Translations under genes and position numbers: made by a program
The notes under the pieces: model-generated
Databases searched by the model: none
Told to the model about the DNA's origin: nothing
The model's input: only the letters and a program-made list of their open reading frames with translations
Shown here: positions 17,321-26,379 of the stretch, one piece after another
Layout of the letters: every line of letters starts with the position of its first letter
Numbering within the stretch: the first letter of the stretch is position 1
Assembly: GCA_934317215.1 (NCBI GenBank)
Contig: CAKREH010000031.1
Location: 1 to 42,933, forward strand
Length of the DNA: 42,933 bases
Direction: 5' to 3'
Source: an uncultured Roseburia sp.
Lineage (GTDB): Bacteria > Bacillota > Clostridia > Lachnospirales > Lachnospiraceae

Positions 17321-18472
17321 CTATTCCTCTTCAGATCCAGCTGTAAATGACAACATCCAAACATCCAGTGGATTGCCATCTTCATCTAGTGCCGTCTGAC
17401 CAGTCTTTTTAAATTCCAGTCTATCACATCCATACTCCTGAAGCATTTCTTCTGTAATCATTCCCAGACGATCCGTATCTGCTGCCGTATTATTTACTGG
17501 TTTTACAATTCCAGCTGCTGCCAGTCTTCCTTTCAGCCATCTTCCCATTATCAGTTCATCACCTACTGCACTGAACTGCTTATTATTATCACTTGTCGTA
17601 TGTGCCTTAAACCAGTATCCATCATCCGTCACCACAAAAAATGGTTTATTCTTCTCTGGATATCCTTCCATACGGTACACATCTGCTCCAACTGTCAGCT
17701 GAGTTTCATACCAGTCTCTTGCTTTTCTTTTACTGCGCGGTGCCGCATAGCAAACATTAATATTTGACTTTGTATAATGTTTTCCATCATCCAAATAGCG
17801 CTCATCCTTCTTAGGAACTTTCAATTTCAAGGAAAATGAAACATACGCTTTACATCTTTCATAAAACTCAACATTTGACTGTGGTACAGATGTAACCAAT
17901 TCTATTCCATTTAATGCAGTATTAAGCTCACGCACCAGCGGCATATTCTCTACCAGCGCAATATTCTCTGAACAGTTTGGCATTTTCAATTTTTCAATAT
18001 GTTTCGCAATCTCAGCCACTTCCTGTTCATCTGTTGTAATGGCAGACATTTCATATTGTCTTCTATTGCTTGCTTCCAGCTTGATAACTCCAAGATTTGC
18101 AGAACCGATAATTGCTGAAAATGGTTTTCCATCTTTATAAAAACAAAACAATTTTCCATGATACTTAAATGCTTTTACAATTCGTATTTCCCCAATACCT
18201 GCCTCCTGCCACTTTTCATTGATTTTTATTGCTGTATGATATGCCCCTTCCGGCATACCCTCAATAAAATACATTCCGATATTTAAACACACTTTAGAAA
18301 TATCACATTCATCCACAATCCTGTCCAATTCAGCAAGTGATGCATTAGAAGTATATCCAACTGCGATTTCAACTCTGTCAGCCATTTTCATCTGCTCATT
18401 AAAGCAGTCCATTATTGTTTCCTGATCCTCTTCTGTTCTTAATGGCAGAATATTTGAATATAGTAATTTCAT
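17321..18472 (-). CDS. PLD-type restriction endonuclease subunit, catalytic site intact
   Basis: A 383-residue protein whose first 190 residues form a PLD-like nuclease domain. The motif is complete: H105 and K107 in YHGKLFCF, GSANLG at 123-128, and a downstream acidic residue in QYEMSA (E141). This is the pattern of the BfiI/NgoFVII type of metal-independent restriction enzymes. The C-terminal half (PFFVVTDDGYWFKAH, then MGRWLKGRL) is related to the C-terminal half of the protein at 14494-15459 and probably binds DNA. The ribosome site is GGGGGTG. It is the first gene of the endonuclease-Z1-endonuclease operon. Confidence 0.82.
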   Translation of the reverse strand: MKLLYSNILPLRTEEDQETIMDCFNEQMKMADRVEIAVGYTSNASLAELDRIVDECDISKVCLNIGMYFIEGMPEGAYHTAIKINEKWQEAGIGEIRIVKAFKYHGKLFCFYKDGKPFSAIIGSANLGVIKLEASNRRQYEMSAITTDEQEVAEIAKHIEKLKMPNCSENIALVENMPLVRELNTALNGIELVTSVPQSNVEFYERCKAYVSFSLKLKVPKKDERYLDDGKHYTKSNINVCYAAPRSKRKARDWYETQLTVGADVYRMEGYPEKNKPFFVVTDDGYWFKAHTTSDNNKQFSAVGDELIMGRWLKGRLAAAGIVKPVNNTAADTDRLGMITEEMLQEYGCDRLEFKKTGQTALDEDGNPLDVWMLSFTAGSEEE

Positions 18473-18862
18473 CCTGCACCCCCTATAAACTCTTAGTTTT
18501 TATTCAATTTTACTGCAAAACAGCTGATAATGCTAGAAAATAAATTCCATTTTCAAATTATAATAGTGCATTCTAACAAAACTCCCCCTCGAAGCAGAAA
18601 AAAAGCCATCATTTCTGATAACATCTTTCCAAAATATATTAATTTACAATATTTCTCCCATCCATCTGCCGCTTATCATATGTCTTAATACTCCGCACAA
18701 CCTGCCGCAGTGTATACTGCGTTCATGCTGATGATACAGAAGGACACCTTATTACAAACGTTTTCAACAAACATTCCCCCGAATTCTCCATCAACTTTTC
18801 TTGATTTGTGAAATTGTTAATGTTATCATAAATGAAAACAAGGATAATAGGAGATTTTTATT
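18473..18862. other. 390-bp divergent intergenic region (island edge)
   Basis: It separates the defence island from housekeeping genes. No gene is visible. The right end holds the malic enzyme promoter. The left end must hold the promoter of the endonuclease operon, but I see no convincing -35/-10 pair there. No direct repeats or tRNA that would mark an integration site were noticed. Confidence 0.6.
18801..18829 (+). promoter_or_regulatory. Putative promoter of the malic enzyme operon
   Basis: TTGATT (18801-18806) and TATCAT (18824-18829) with a 17-bp spacer, followed by an ATAGGAG ribosome site before the ATG at 18863. Confidence 0.5.
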
Positions 18863-20008
18863 ATGGAAAATAAAGCATTAGAGATGCATAAACAGTGGAA
18901 CGGTAAATTAGAGACCGTTGCCAAATCAAAAGTAAAGAGCCGCGAAGATCTCGCGATCGCCTATACACCGGGCGTTGCAGAGCCTTGCAAGGTCATTGCC
19001 AAAGATCCTGAGGCAGCTTATACATATACCATGAAAGCCAACACCGTTGCTGTTGTTTCCGACGGAAGTGCCGTGTTAGGCCTCGGCAATATCGGTGCAT
19101 ACGCAGCTATGCCGGTTATGGAGGGCAAATGCGTATTATTCAAGGAATTCGGCAATGTCAACGCTGTTCCGATCTGTCTGGACACACAGGATACGGAAGA
19201 GATCATCGCTACCGTTAAAAACATTGCACCGGCATTCGGCGGTATCAATTTAGAGGATATTTCCGCACCGCGCTGCTTTGAAATTGAGGAACGTTTAAAA
19301 GAAATGCTCGACATTCCGGTATTTCATGACGATCAGCATGGTACTGCCATCGTGGTACTTGCAAGTATCATCAATGCACTAAAGGTAACCGGCAAGAAAA
19401 AAGAAGACTGCCGCGTTGTTGTAAACGGTGCAGGTTCCGCGGGCGTTGCCATCACCAAATTACTTTTAACATACGGTTTTAAAAATGTGATCATGTGTGA
19501 CCGTGAGGGCATCATCGGAAAAGATTATCCAAACTTAAACTGGATGCAGCAGAAAATGACCGAAGTGACAAACCTTGCAAATGAGCATGGAACACTTGCC
19601 GATGCATTAAAAGGTGCTGATATTTTTGTTGGTGTTTCCGCACCAAACATTGTAACACCGGAGATGGTATCTTCCATGAACCATGATTCCATCCTGTTCG
19701 CAATGGCAAACCCGGTACCGGAGATCATGCCGGATGTTGCAAAAGCTGCCGGTGCACGCGTGGTTGGAACCGGAAGAAGTGATTTCCCGAATCAGGTCAA
19801 CAACGTTGTCGCATTCCCTGGTATCTTCAAAGGTGCCTTAGAGGGACGTGCCACACAGATCACGGAAGAAATGAAACTTGCCGCCGCAGAAGCGATCGCA
19901 GGTCTTGTTTCCGAGGATCAGTTATGTGACGAATTTATCATGCCGGAGGCTTTTGACCCGCGTGTTGCAGAAGTTGTAAGCGAAGCTGTCAAATCCCATA
20001 TCAGATGA
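18863..20008 (+). CDS. NAD(P)-dependent malic enzyme
   Basis: Oxidative decarboxylation of malate to pyruvate and CO2 in the cytosol, 381 residues, the usual size of short bacterial malic enzymes. Signature segments are AYTPGVAEPCKVI (near residue 35), the active-site region PVFHDDQHGTAIV, and the Rossmann motif VVVNGAGSAGVA. The start is set by ATAGGAG. It shares ATGA with the next gene, so the two are coupled. Whether NAD or NADP is preferred cannot be read reliably. Confidence 0.95.
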   Translation: MENKALEMHKQWNGKLETVAKSKVKSREDLAIAYTPGVAEPCKVIAKDPEAAYTYTMKANTVAVVSDGSAVLGLGNIGAYAAMPVMEGKCVLFKEFGNVNAVPICLDTQDTEEIIATVKNIAPAFGGINLEDISAPRCFEIEERLKEMLDIPVFHDDQHGTAIVVLASIINALKVTGKKKEDCRVVVNGAGSAGVAITKLLLTYGFKNVIMCDREGIIGKDYPNLNWMQQKMTEVTNLANEHGTLADALKGADIFVGVSAPNIVTPEMVSSMNHDSILFAMANPVPEIMPDVAKAAGARVVGTGRSDFPNQVNNVVAFPGIFKGALEGRATQITEEMKLAAAEAIAGLVSEDQLCDEFIMPEAFDPRVAEVVSEAVKSHIR

Positions 20009-20925
20009 TGATCTGGGGCGACAAACGGTATCATTCTTTAGATTATGAATTAAAACAGACTTTCGGGGAAAAGGTCTACCGCCTTTCCTTAAACGGCGGT
20101 ATGACCTGTCCAAACCGCGACGGTACCTTAGACGACCGCGGCTGCATCTTCTGCAGTGCTGGCGGTTCCGGGGATTTTGCCGCCGCGCCTGGCTTGTCTG
20201 TTCATGCACAGATTCTTTCCGCCAAAAAACGGATTCAGGCAAAAACAGACTGTAAAAAGTTCATCGCTTATTTTCAGGCATATACCAATACCTATGCACC
20301 GGTAGAATATTTAAGACGGCTCTTTACGGAAGCCATTGAAGAACCGGATGTGGCGGCATTGTCCATCGCAACCCGCTGTGACTGTCTTCCTCCGGATGTC
20401 TTAGATCTTCTCGGCGAGTTAAACCGCAGAAAACCTGTCTGGATCGAACTTGGACTTCAGACGATCCACGACAAAACGCTTCACGCGATTCGAAGCGGTT
20501 TTACCCTCTTGCAGTTTGAGCAGGCGGCAGCAGATTTGCATAAAAGGAACATTCCGGTCATTACACATCTGATCTTAGGGCTTCCGGGCGAGACAAAAGA
20601 GGATATGCTCTCCTCCGTCCGTTATGTTGGCAGCCTTCCGGTCACCGGAATAAAACTCCAGCTTCTTCATATATTGAAAGGAACCGATCTTGGGACTGCC
20701 TATATGGCAGATCCTTTTCCACTTTTTACACTGGAAGAATACTGTGACCTGATTGCAGACTGCATCGCACTGCTGCCGCCGGAGATCGTCATCCACCGGC
20801 TCACAGGGGACGGGCCGAGGAATCTTTTACTTGCCCCCTTATGGAGCACCGACAAAAAAAGAGTCTTAAATACGATCCAGAAATGCCTGCGTGAGCGTGA
20901 CCTCTGGCAGGGAAAGAATATCTGA
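20005..20925 (+). CDS. YhcC/TIGR01212-family radical SAM protein
   Basis: A 306-residue radical SAM protein. The cluster-binding cysteines appear as CPNRDGTLDDRGCIFC, the expanded spacing characteristic of the YhcC/TIGR01212 family rather than CxxxCxxC. A QAYTNTYAP segment and GLPGETKEDML follow, typical of the same family. The start ATG overlaps the malic enzyme stop and lacks its own clear ribosome site, so expression depends on translational coupling. The reaction is unknown. Confidence 0.88.
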   Translation: MMIWGDKRYHSLDYELKQTFGEKVYRLSLNGGMTCPNRDGTLDDRGCIFCSAGGSGDFAAAPGLSVHAQILSAKKRIQAKTDCKKFIAYFQAYTNTYAPVEYLRRLFTEAIEEPDVAALSIATRCDCLPPDVLDLLGELNRRKPVWIELGLQTIHDKTLHAIRSGFTLLQFEQAAADLHKRNIPVITHLILGLPGETKEDMLSSVRYVGSLPVTGIKLQLLHILKGTDLGTAYMADPFPLFTLEEYCDLIADCIALLPPEIVIHRLTGDGPRNLLLAPLWSTDKKRVLNTIQKCLRERDLWQGKNI

Positions 20926-20952
20926 TTATAAAAGAAAGAGGGCATCTATATT

Positions 20953-21468
20953 ATGGCAGAACCAATCACAATCTATAAACTGACAATTTTAAACATGCTC
21001 GATAAAGTGGATTTTCCATTGACAAACACACAGATATCTAATTTCTTTTTAGAGCAGGATTACACGGATTATTTCCGCGTCCAGCAGGTATTAAGTGATC
21101 TTGAGGACGCAAGCCTGATCCACGCAGAATCCACACACAGCAATACACAGTATACCATTACTGCTGCCGGTAAGGAGACGCTTGGTTTTTTCAAAGATAA
21201 GATCACGCCTGCAATTGAACGCGACACCACCGCATTCTTAGAAAAAAATAAATTAGAACTGCGCAGCGTTAACTCCATCCTTGCTGATTATTACAAAACA
21301 CCAAATCAGGACTATGCTGCGCGCTGTCAGTTCCGTGTACATGAAACCAACCTGATCGACCTGACACTTACCGTAAAAACCCGGGAACAGGCACAGGCGA
21401 TCTGTGATAACTGGAAAAAACAAAATGAAGACGTCTATGCATATCTCATGGATCTTCTGCTGAAATAA
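20953..21468 (+). CDS. DUF4364 family protein (winged-helix-like)
   Basis: A 171-residue protein of the clostridial DUF4364 family. The N-terminal 75 residues look like a winged helix (TIYKLTILNMLDKVDFPLT, then QQVLSDLEDASLI and a YTITAAGKE wing), as in PadR/MarR-like regulators. The C-terminal half is an alpha/beta domain with no recognised motif. It follows the radical SAM gene by 27 bp in the same operon. DNA binding is inferred from the fold only. Confidence 0.8.
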   Translation: MAEPITIYKLTILNMLDKVDFPLTNTQISNFFLEQDYTDYFRVQQVLSDLEDASLIHAESTHSNTQYTITAAGKETLGFFKDKITPAIERDTTAFLEKNKLELRSVNSILADYYKTPNQDYAARCQFRVHETNLIDLTLTVKTREQAQAICDNWKKQNEDVYAYLMDLLLK

Positions 21469-21479
21469 ACGGAGGCTTT

Positions 21480-22100
21480 ATGGCAAAACAATATTTCAAA
21501 CCCGGCAACATGCTCTACCCGCTGCCTGCCGTCATGGTAAGCTGTCAGTATCCTGCCGGAAAAGAGGATGCACTCTGCACCAATCCCGCTCTTGCCGGAA
21601 AACCAAATATCATCACCGTGGCATGGGCAGGTACCGTGTGTACCAATCCACCGATGTTATCGATCTCTGTCCGCCCGGAGCGCTACTCCTATCACATGAT
21701 CGAAGAATCCGGCGAATTTGTTGTAAATCTGACAACGGAGCAGTTAGTTCGTGCGACCGATTTCTGCGGTGTCCGCTCCGGAAAAGATATTGACAAATTC
21801 AAAGAAATGCATCTGACACCGCTCCCCTCGAAGGAGATTTCTGCACCGGGTATTGCGGAAAGCCCGGTCAACATCGAATGTAAAGTGCGGGAGATCAAAC
21901 CGCTTGGCAGCCACACCATGTTTCTTGCTGATGTGGTGAATGTTACCGTAGACGATAAATTTTTTGATGAAAAAAATACCTTTCATCTCAATGACACCGG
22001 ACTTGTCACTTATTCCCACGGTGCCTATTTCCTGCTTGGCAGAAAACTCGGCACCTTCGGATACAGTGTTGCAAAAAAGAAAGCAAAGAAACGGAAGTAA
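21480..22100 (+). CDS. Flavin reductase-family protein
   Basis: A 206-residue FMN-binding split-barrel protein of the flavin reductase family. Visible signs are the N-terminal PLPAVMVSCQYP strand, NIITVAWAGTVCTNPPMLSIS, the YSYHMIEESGEFVVNL segment and a late HGAYFLLGR. Substrate and electron acceptor are unknown. It has a GGAGG ribosome site and lies 11 bp after the DUF4364 gene. The last codons overlap the left arm of a strong terminator, which explains the Lys-rich C-terminus. Confidence 0.87.
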   Translation: MAKQYFKPGNMLYPLPAVMVSCQYPAGKEDALCTNPALAGKPNIITVAWAGTVCTNPPMLSISVRPERYSYHMIEESGEFVVNLTTEQLVRATDFCGVRSGKDIDKFKEMHLTPLPSKEISAPGIAESPVNIECKVREIKPLGSHTMFLADVVNVTVDDKFFDEKNTFHLNDTGLVTYSHGAYFLLGRKLGTFGYSVAKKKAKKRK

Positions 22101-22122
22101 CCGCCGTTTCTTTGCTTTTTTT
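22082..22122. terminator. Strong intrinsic terminator after the flavin reductase gene
   Basis: A 13-bp perfect stem (AGCAAAGAAACGG with its complement) and a 9-base loop, followed by a T-run. The left arm encodes the last residues of the flavin reductase. T-richness on the opposite strand means it may also stop the convergent M3 peptidase operon. Confidence 0.88.
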
Positions 22123-22169
22123 CTGATAACAGGCTATTTTTGAATCTTTCTATTGGTTCTTATTTTCTC

Positions 22170-23870
22170 TTACATATATTTGCTGTTTAATAGATCATTC
22201 TTCGCAAGTTCGATCGCTTTTTCCACTGTGCCCTGCTCAAACGGATTCATCAGATGTGCATAGCGCAGTGTCTCTAAATAGCTCATGCTTCCACCGCATT
22301 TACAGAGATTTAAGTAATCTTTCCATGCATCCTCATGATTTTTTCTGTCCTTGGTCTTAAACTCCATCGCTCCCATCGTCGTCAGCGTATAGTTGATGTA
22401 ATAGAACGGATAGAGATAAATATGCAGCTTGTGATACCAGTAGCCGCCGCGGTCAAAGAAATCATCCGCCTCATATTTTCTCCAAGGCATGTAGGTTTCC
22501 TCTAATTTCTTCCACGCAAGTGTGCGCTCCTTCGGTGTCATATCCGGGTTACTGTAGCAGATATGCTGGAATTCATCGACTGCAACGCCAAACGGCACGA
22601 ACGTCAGCGCATCCTGCAAATGTGCAAAACGGTATTTATCCGCCTGCTCTCCAAAGAATTTTTCCGCATACGGATAAGCAAACTGTTCCATTGCCATGGA
22701 ATGAATCTCTGCGATGTCGGTGGATTCGCTGTAATATGCGGAAATCGGCTGGCTGCGCATTGCCATATATCCCGCAAACGCATGACCTAACTCGTGTGAC
22801 AGTACCTGCATATCAAAGATCGTCTGGTTGAAGCAGGAAAATACAAACGGCGCTTTATAGCGGTCAAGAGATGTCATATATCCGGTGGATGCCTTGCCAG
22901 GCTTATTTTTTAAATCCATCAGCTCATGGTCGATCATAAAGTCAATGAATTCTCCTGTCTCAGGGCTTAATTCATGATACATGCTTCTCGCCTGATCCAC
23001 CATGAAATCATCATCCTCTGCCGGAACTGCATTGCCATCCGGGAATACACATTTTTCATCATAAAACATCAATGTATCCACACCGAGACGTTTTCTCTGT
23101 GCCTCATATAATTTTTCACACAGAGGTACTAACACGGTACGCACCTGCTCGCGGAAAGCTGCCACTTCCTCCATGCCGTAATCGGTACGTCCCTGCTGCA
23201 TATATCCAACCGGGATAAAGTTCTCATAACCAAGATTTTTTCCCATCTGTGTACGGATTTTGATCAGTTCATCCCAGATTTCCTCGAGGCGTTTTTCATT
23301 GCCATGGTAAAAATCAGAGTAAGCCTTTACAGCAGCCTTTCGTACTTCACGATCCTCATGTTCAAAATACTTCTGTACCCCGTACAGGTTTAACGTTTTA
23401 CCGTCAAACGGGATTGCTGCGGTTGCCATCATTTTTTCATATTCCTTGCACAGTCTTGACTCCTTCTGCATCAGTGGGATGTTTTCCTCACAGAATGTCT
23501 TTTTCTGCAGATCCATCTGTGCAAAATACTGTTTTCCATATTCGTTTTCAATATCGCCGCGGAATTTTGATTCCATCAGGGCATCATTCATAGCCAGAAG
23601 CTTCGGCATAACGGTTGGCACCATATCGTTGATATATGCATCTTCTTTTTCATAGAACTCATCTGTAGTGTCTAATGTATGGCGGATGGATGCGATCGTA
23701 CAGTCCGTCGAAAAATTTTTCGACATCTCTTCCATCTGCTCCATATATCCTTTTAATTCTCCATAGGATGCTGCATTTTTGATCTTTTCCGTGATCTCCT
23801 CTGCAAATGCACCTATTTTTTCAAAATTTGGTCTTTTATATTCCAGTGTGCTGAATTTAAAATCTTCCAT
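22170..23870 (-). CDS. M3-family oligoendopeptidase (PepF type)
   Basis: Cytosolic zinc metallopeptidase that cleaves short peptides, 566 residues. The zinc site is HELGH (359-363) with the third ligand in STDIAEIHSM (E388). The long helical N-terminal half is normal for the oligoendopeptidase family. The length fits the M3 family. It is 63 bp downstream of the coiled-coil membrane protein on the same strand. Confidence 0.93.
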   Translation of the reverse strand: MEDFKFSTLEYKRPNFEKIGAFAEEITEKIKNAASYGELKGYMEQMEEMSKNFSTDCTIASIRHTLDTTDEFYEKEDAYINDMVPTVMPKLLAMNDALMESKFRGDIENEYGKQYFAQMDLQKKTFCEENIPLMQKESRLCKEYEKMMATAAIPFDGKTLNLYGVQKYFEHEDREVRKAAVKAYSDFYHGNEKRLEEIWDELIKIRTQMGKNLGYENFIPVGYMQQGRTDYGMEEVAAFREQVRTVLVPLCEKLYEAQRKRLGVDTLMFYDEKCVFPDGNAVPAEDDDFMVDQARSMYHELSPETGEFIDFMIDHELMDLKNKPGKASTGYMTSLDRYKAPFVFSCFNQTIFDMQVLSHELGHAFAGYMAMRSQPISAYYSESTDIAEIHSMAMEQFAYPYAEKFFGEQADKYRFAHLQDALTFVPFGVAVDEFQHICYSNPDMTPKERTLAWKKLEETYMPWRKYEADDFFDRGGYWYHKLHIYLYPFYYINYTLTTMGAMEFKTKDRKNHEDAWKDYLNLCKCGGSMSYLETLRYAHLMNPFEQGTVEKAIELAKNDLLNSKYM

Positions 23871-23933
23871 GTTTCATTTTGTCCTTTCTTCCTGCATTTC
23901 TATATGTTATTGGTCTTTGACCATAACAGACTT

Positions 23934-25145
23934 TTATTCTGCGCTCTCATTTTTGTCTTTCACAATGTTTTCTGTCATCTGCTCTTTCACTTCATCACGG
24001 TCAGTTTTCTTCTCATTCTTATGACGGATTTTTTCCCACCATCCAATGATTTTTTCTGCCGGCTGTTCCTGTTCTGATTTCTGCCGTGCTGCTTCCCGCT
24101 CCGCTTTGCGTGCTTCCCGTTTCTTACGCATTTCTTCTTCCTTTTCTTTGCGCGCTTTTTCTCTCTGTGCCTTCTTCTCGTTTTTCCGCTGCAGTTTTTC
24201 AAGTGCTTTTTCTTTCAGACGCACTTCCTTTAAAGCCGCCTTCTCCATTTCTTTTATGTAACTGTTTGCCTTTTTGCGGTTGCGCTTATCCACGCGGTAT
24301 GGATCGTAAGCAAAATAAGATATAGCCCCAAGCATCAGAACAACCACACCAGCGATCACAAAGATTGGAACTAACATATCATATTCCTTAAATTTCAGTT
24401 CGTAGCACACAAACACCGTCAGCATCACAGGGTAAAGTAACAGATATAAAATCTTGATCAGTACCTCAAAAAACGCTGCCTGTTTTCTGCCATTTGAAAG
24501 AAGCGTACCATCAATTGCCGTATAAAATGCCATAAAAATACACAGTTCCGAACCAAACCCATGTAAAACACCACACACTGCCACTAAGATCAGCGACAGA
24601 AAAAACAGTGCAAACGCCGCTCCCTGATACCATGCATTGCGGCGTTCCTCCATGCCCTGAAGTTTATCCTCACTGATGCCATGCATCCGGTAAACTTCCG
24701 TTCTGATATGGCGTTCAAACTCCTCATTTAGCTTCTGTTCTTCTTTTGTATTTTTCAGATTTGCTTCCACGGAGTCGATCATCCGATTGATATATTCCTG
24801 CTGCTGCCTGATCCGCTTACTGCGAAGCTGCTCTAATTCATTCTGCCTCTTTGCTTCCTCTTCGAGTTTTAAAACTTTTCCGATCCGTGGATTTTTGACT
24901 TCCATCTGCGTATAATCCGGTTCCGTTTCCATCTTCACATCTTCGCTCTCTATGATAACCGGATCTTCTACCTGTTCCATAACATTCTCTACATTTACCT
25001 TTTCCTTTTCTGTGGCACTCTGTTCTTTTGCTTTTTTCTTTTCCACGGTAATCTGCTCTTTTACCGTTTCCTTTCCCACGGCGCTCTGCTCTTTTTCAGT
25101 TTCAGTTTTCACGGAACTTTGTTCCTGAAATTCCTCTTCTGCCAT
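23934..25145 (-). CDS. Membrane protein with coiled-coil ends and four 11-residue repeats
   Basis: A 403-residue protein that I do not recognise. Residues 8-51 are four tandem 11-residue repeats beginning EQ. A charged helical region with a likely coiled coil (KLEEEAKRQNELEQLRSKR) follows. The middle has about four hydrophobic segments (AAFALFFLSLILVAVCGVL, then LCIFMAFYTAI, LLLYPVMLTVFVCY and VPIFVIAGVVVLMLGAISYF). The last 120 residues are a very Lys/Arg/Glu-rich helix. The ATG at 25145 was chosen because GAGGAG precedes it; the longer frame upstream has no ribosome site. No function is proposed. Confidence 0.7.
   Translation of the reverse strand: MAEEEFQEQSSVKTETEKEQSAVGKETVKEQITVEKKKAKEQSATEKEKVNVENVMEQVEDPVIIESEDVKMETEPDYTQMEVKNPRIGKVLKLEEEAKRQNELEQLRSKRIRQQQEYINRMIDSVEANLKNTKEEQKLNEEFERHIRTEVYRMHGISEDKLQGMEERRNAWYQGAAFALFFLSLILVAVCGVLHGFGSELCIFMAFYTAIDGTLLSNGRKQAAFFEVLIKILYLLLYPVMLTVFVCYELKFKEYDMLVPIFVIAGVVVLMLGAISYFAYDPYRVDKRNRKKANSYIKEMEKAALKEVRLKEKALEKLQRKNEKKAQREKARKEKEEEMRKKREARKAEREAARQKSEQEQPAEKIIGWWEKIRHKNEKKTDRDEVKEQMTENIVKDKNESAE
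24993..25124 (-). repeat. Four 33-bp coding repeats (11-residue units)
   Basis: The encoded units are EQSSVKTETEK, EQSAVGKETVK, EQITVEKKKAK and EQSATEKEKVN. Eleven-residue periodicity is that of a hendecad coiled coil. The units are diverged, so this is not a very recent expansion. Confidence 0.7.
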
Positions 25146-25246
25146 ACTGTTCTTCTCCTCTGTTTTATTTGATTTCCCAGTATATTTTATTTCAATATTA
25201 TACAAAAATAAAACCAAAGAAGCAATATACACACTTTCCCTATTGT

Positions 25247-26275
25247 CTAATAGGATCTGTCTTTCAGGATTGATTTCAGATCCATCGTGTAATCAAAATA
25301 TCCTTCCTCCACATACTGGACTTTATCGACCTCTTCCCCGTTTTCCATATGCCGGATCGTCTGTTCGACCAAAGGGGCTGTCAGCGGATTGCACTCAAAA
25401 TCAGCCATGATCTTCTCATCCTGCATCACCGTAAGCGCATCTTTTACTGCATCAAATGAGATCACGATCACATCACCATCTGTTCCCATTTTCTTTCCTG
25501 CCGCCTCAAGCGCATCGATCACGCCAAACGTCATATTGTCGTTTTCACTGATCACAACATCGATATCATCGTACTTCTCTAAAAAATCTTCCATGACTTC
25601 CTGACCTTTTGCCTGTGTAAAATCGCCCGACTGTTTTTCAAGCATCACCCAGTCTGAGTGTTTTTTTAATATTTTTTCAAAACCGTCCGACCGACCGATC
25701 TGTGCGGAGGAACCTGGCGTCCCCTGCAGTGTGACTAAATGGATCGTCTCATCTTCTCTTCCCTGTTCTTTTAAATAATTTTCAAGCCATTCCCCCGCCT
25801 TTATTCCCTCTTCACAAAAATTACTTCCTACCCAGCAGCTGTAAAGGCTTTCATCGCCGACTTCCACGGTACGGTCAGAGAGAATGACAGGGATTCCTGC
25901 CTCCTTTGCCTCCTCAAGCACCGCTTCCCATCCCGTTTCCACAACCGGATCTAAAATAATATAGTCCACATCCTGTAAGATAAAGTTGCGGATCGCCTTG
26001 ACCTGATTTTCCTGTTTCTGCTGTCCATCCTCAAAAATCAGATAATAACCGTTTTCTTCCGTAAAAATATTTTTAAATGACTGCGTATTCGTTGTTCTCC
26101 AGTCTGACTCTGAACCGACCTGTGCATAGCCTACCACAATACACCCATCATGACCTGCCATCTCCTCCGTGTCCAGTCCATTCGTGCGCTGCCCTCTTTT
26201 TTCTCCACATCCTGCCAGCAAAAATATCGCCCCAAGTACCGTGATTCCTGCTGATACCCACCTTTTGTTTAACAT
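25247..26275 (-). CDS. YtfQ-like sugar-binding lipoprotein, second copy
   Basis: A 342-residue lipoprotein of the periplasmic-binding-protein (type 1) fold. The signal peptide ends in a lipobox (FLLAGCG). The YtfQ-type opening VGYAQVGSESDWRTTNT is present, as are DYIILDPVVETGW and WVGSNFCEEGIKAGEWL. It is a clear paralogue of the binding protein at 30046-31182, but more diverged. The ATG at 26275 follows GGAGGAG; the frame extends upstream without a site. A terminator-like hairpin separates it from yjfF, and a TATAAT lies 32 bp before its start, so it may have its own promoter. It may be an alternative receptor for the same importer. Confidence 0.85.
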   Translation of the reverse strand: MLNKRWVSAGITVLGAIFLLAGCGEKRGQRTNGLDTEEMAGHDGCIVVGYAQVGSESDWRTTNTQSFKNIFTEENGYYLIFEDGQQKQENQVKAIRNFILQDVDYIILDPVVETGWEAVLEEAKEAGIPVILSDRTVEVGDESLYSCWVGSNFCEEGIKAGEWLENYLKEQGREDETIHLVTLQGTPGSSAQIGRSDGFEKILKKHSDWVMLEKQSGDFTQAKGQEVMEDFLEKYDDIDVVISENDNMTFGVIDALEAAGKKMGTDGDVIVISFDAVKDALTVMQDEKIMADFECNPLTAPLVEQTIRHMENGEEVDKVQYVEEGYFDYTMDLKSILKDRSY

Positions 26276-26306
26276 ATCTCCTCCGAACCCATAACCTCTG
26301 CTTTTC

Positions 26307-26312
26307 ATTATA
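26307..26312 (-). promoter_or_regulatory. Possible -10 element for the second binding protein
   Basis: Minus-strand TATAAT at 26307-26312 lies downstream of the yjfF hairpin and 32 bp before the start codon. No good -35 is visible, because that position falls in the hairpin. Confidence 0.35.
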
Positions 26313-26316
26313 TACC

Positions 26317-26366
26317 AAAAAGCCGCCGCACATAAATAGAGAATTTTCTCTGTGCGACAGCTTTTT
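26317..26366 (-). terminator. Hairpin between yjfF and the second binding protein
   Basis: A long stem built from GCTGTCGCAC and GTGCGGCGGC with a nested GAGAA/TTCTC stem, followed on the minus strand by a run of five T. It is likely a terminator or attenuator for the importer operon. Confidence 0.65.
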
Positions 26367-26379
26367 CTTATTCACTTTA

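Noticed and set aside
23987..24202. Lys/Arg-rich frame inside the coiled-coil membrane protein gene
   Set aside because: It is a shifted-frame shadow of the highly charged tail, with no start signal.
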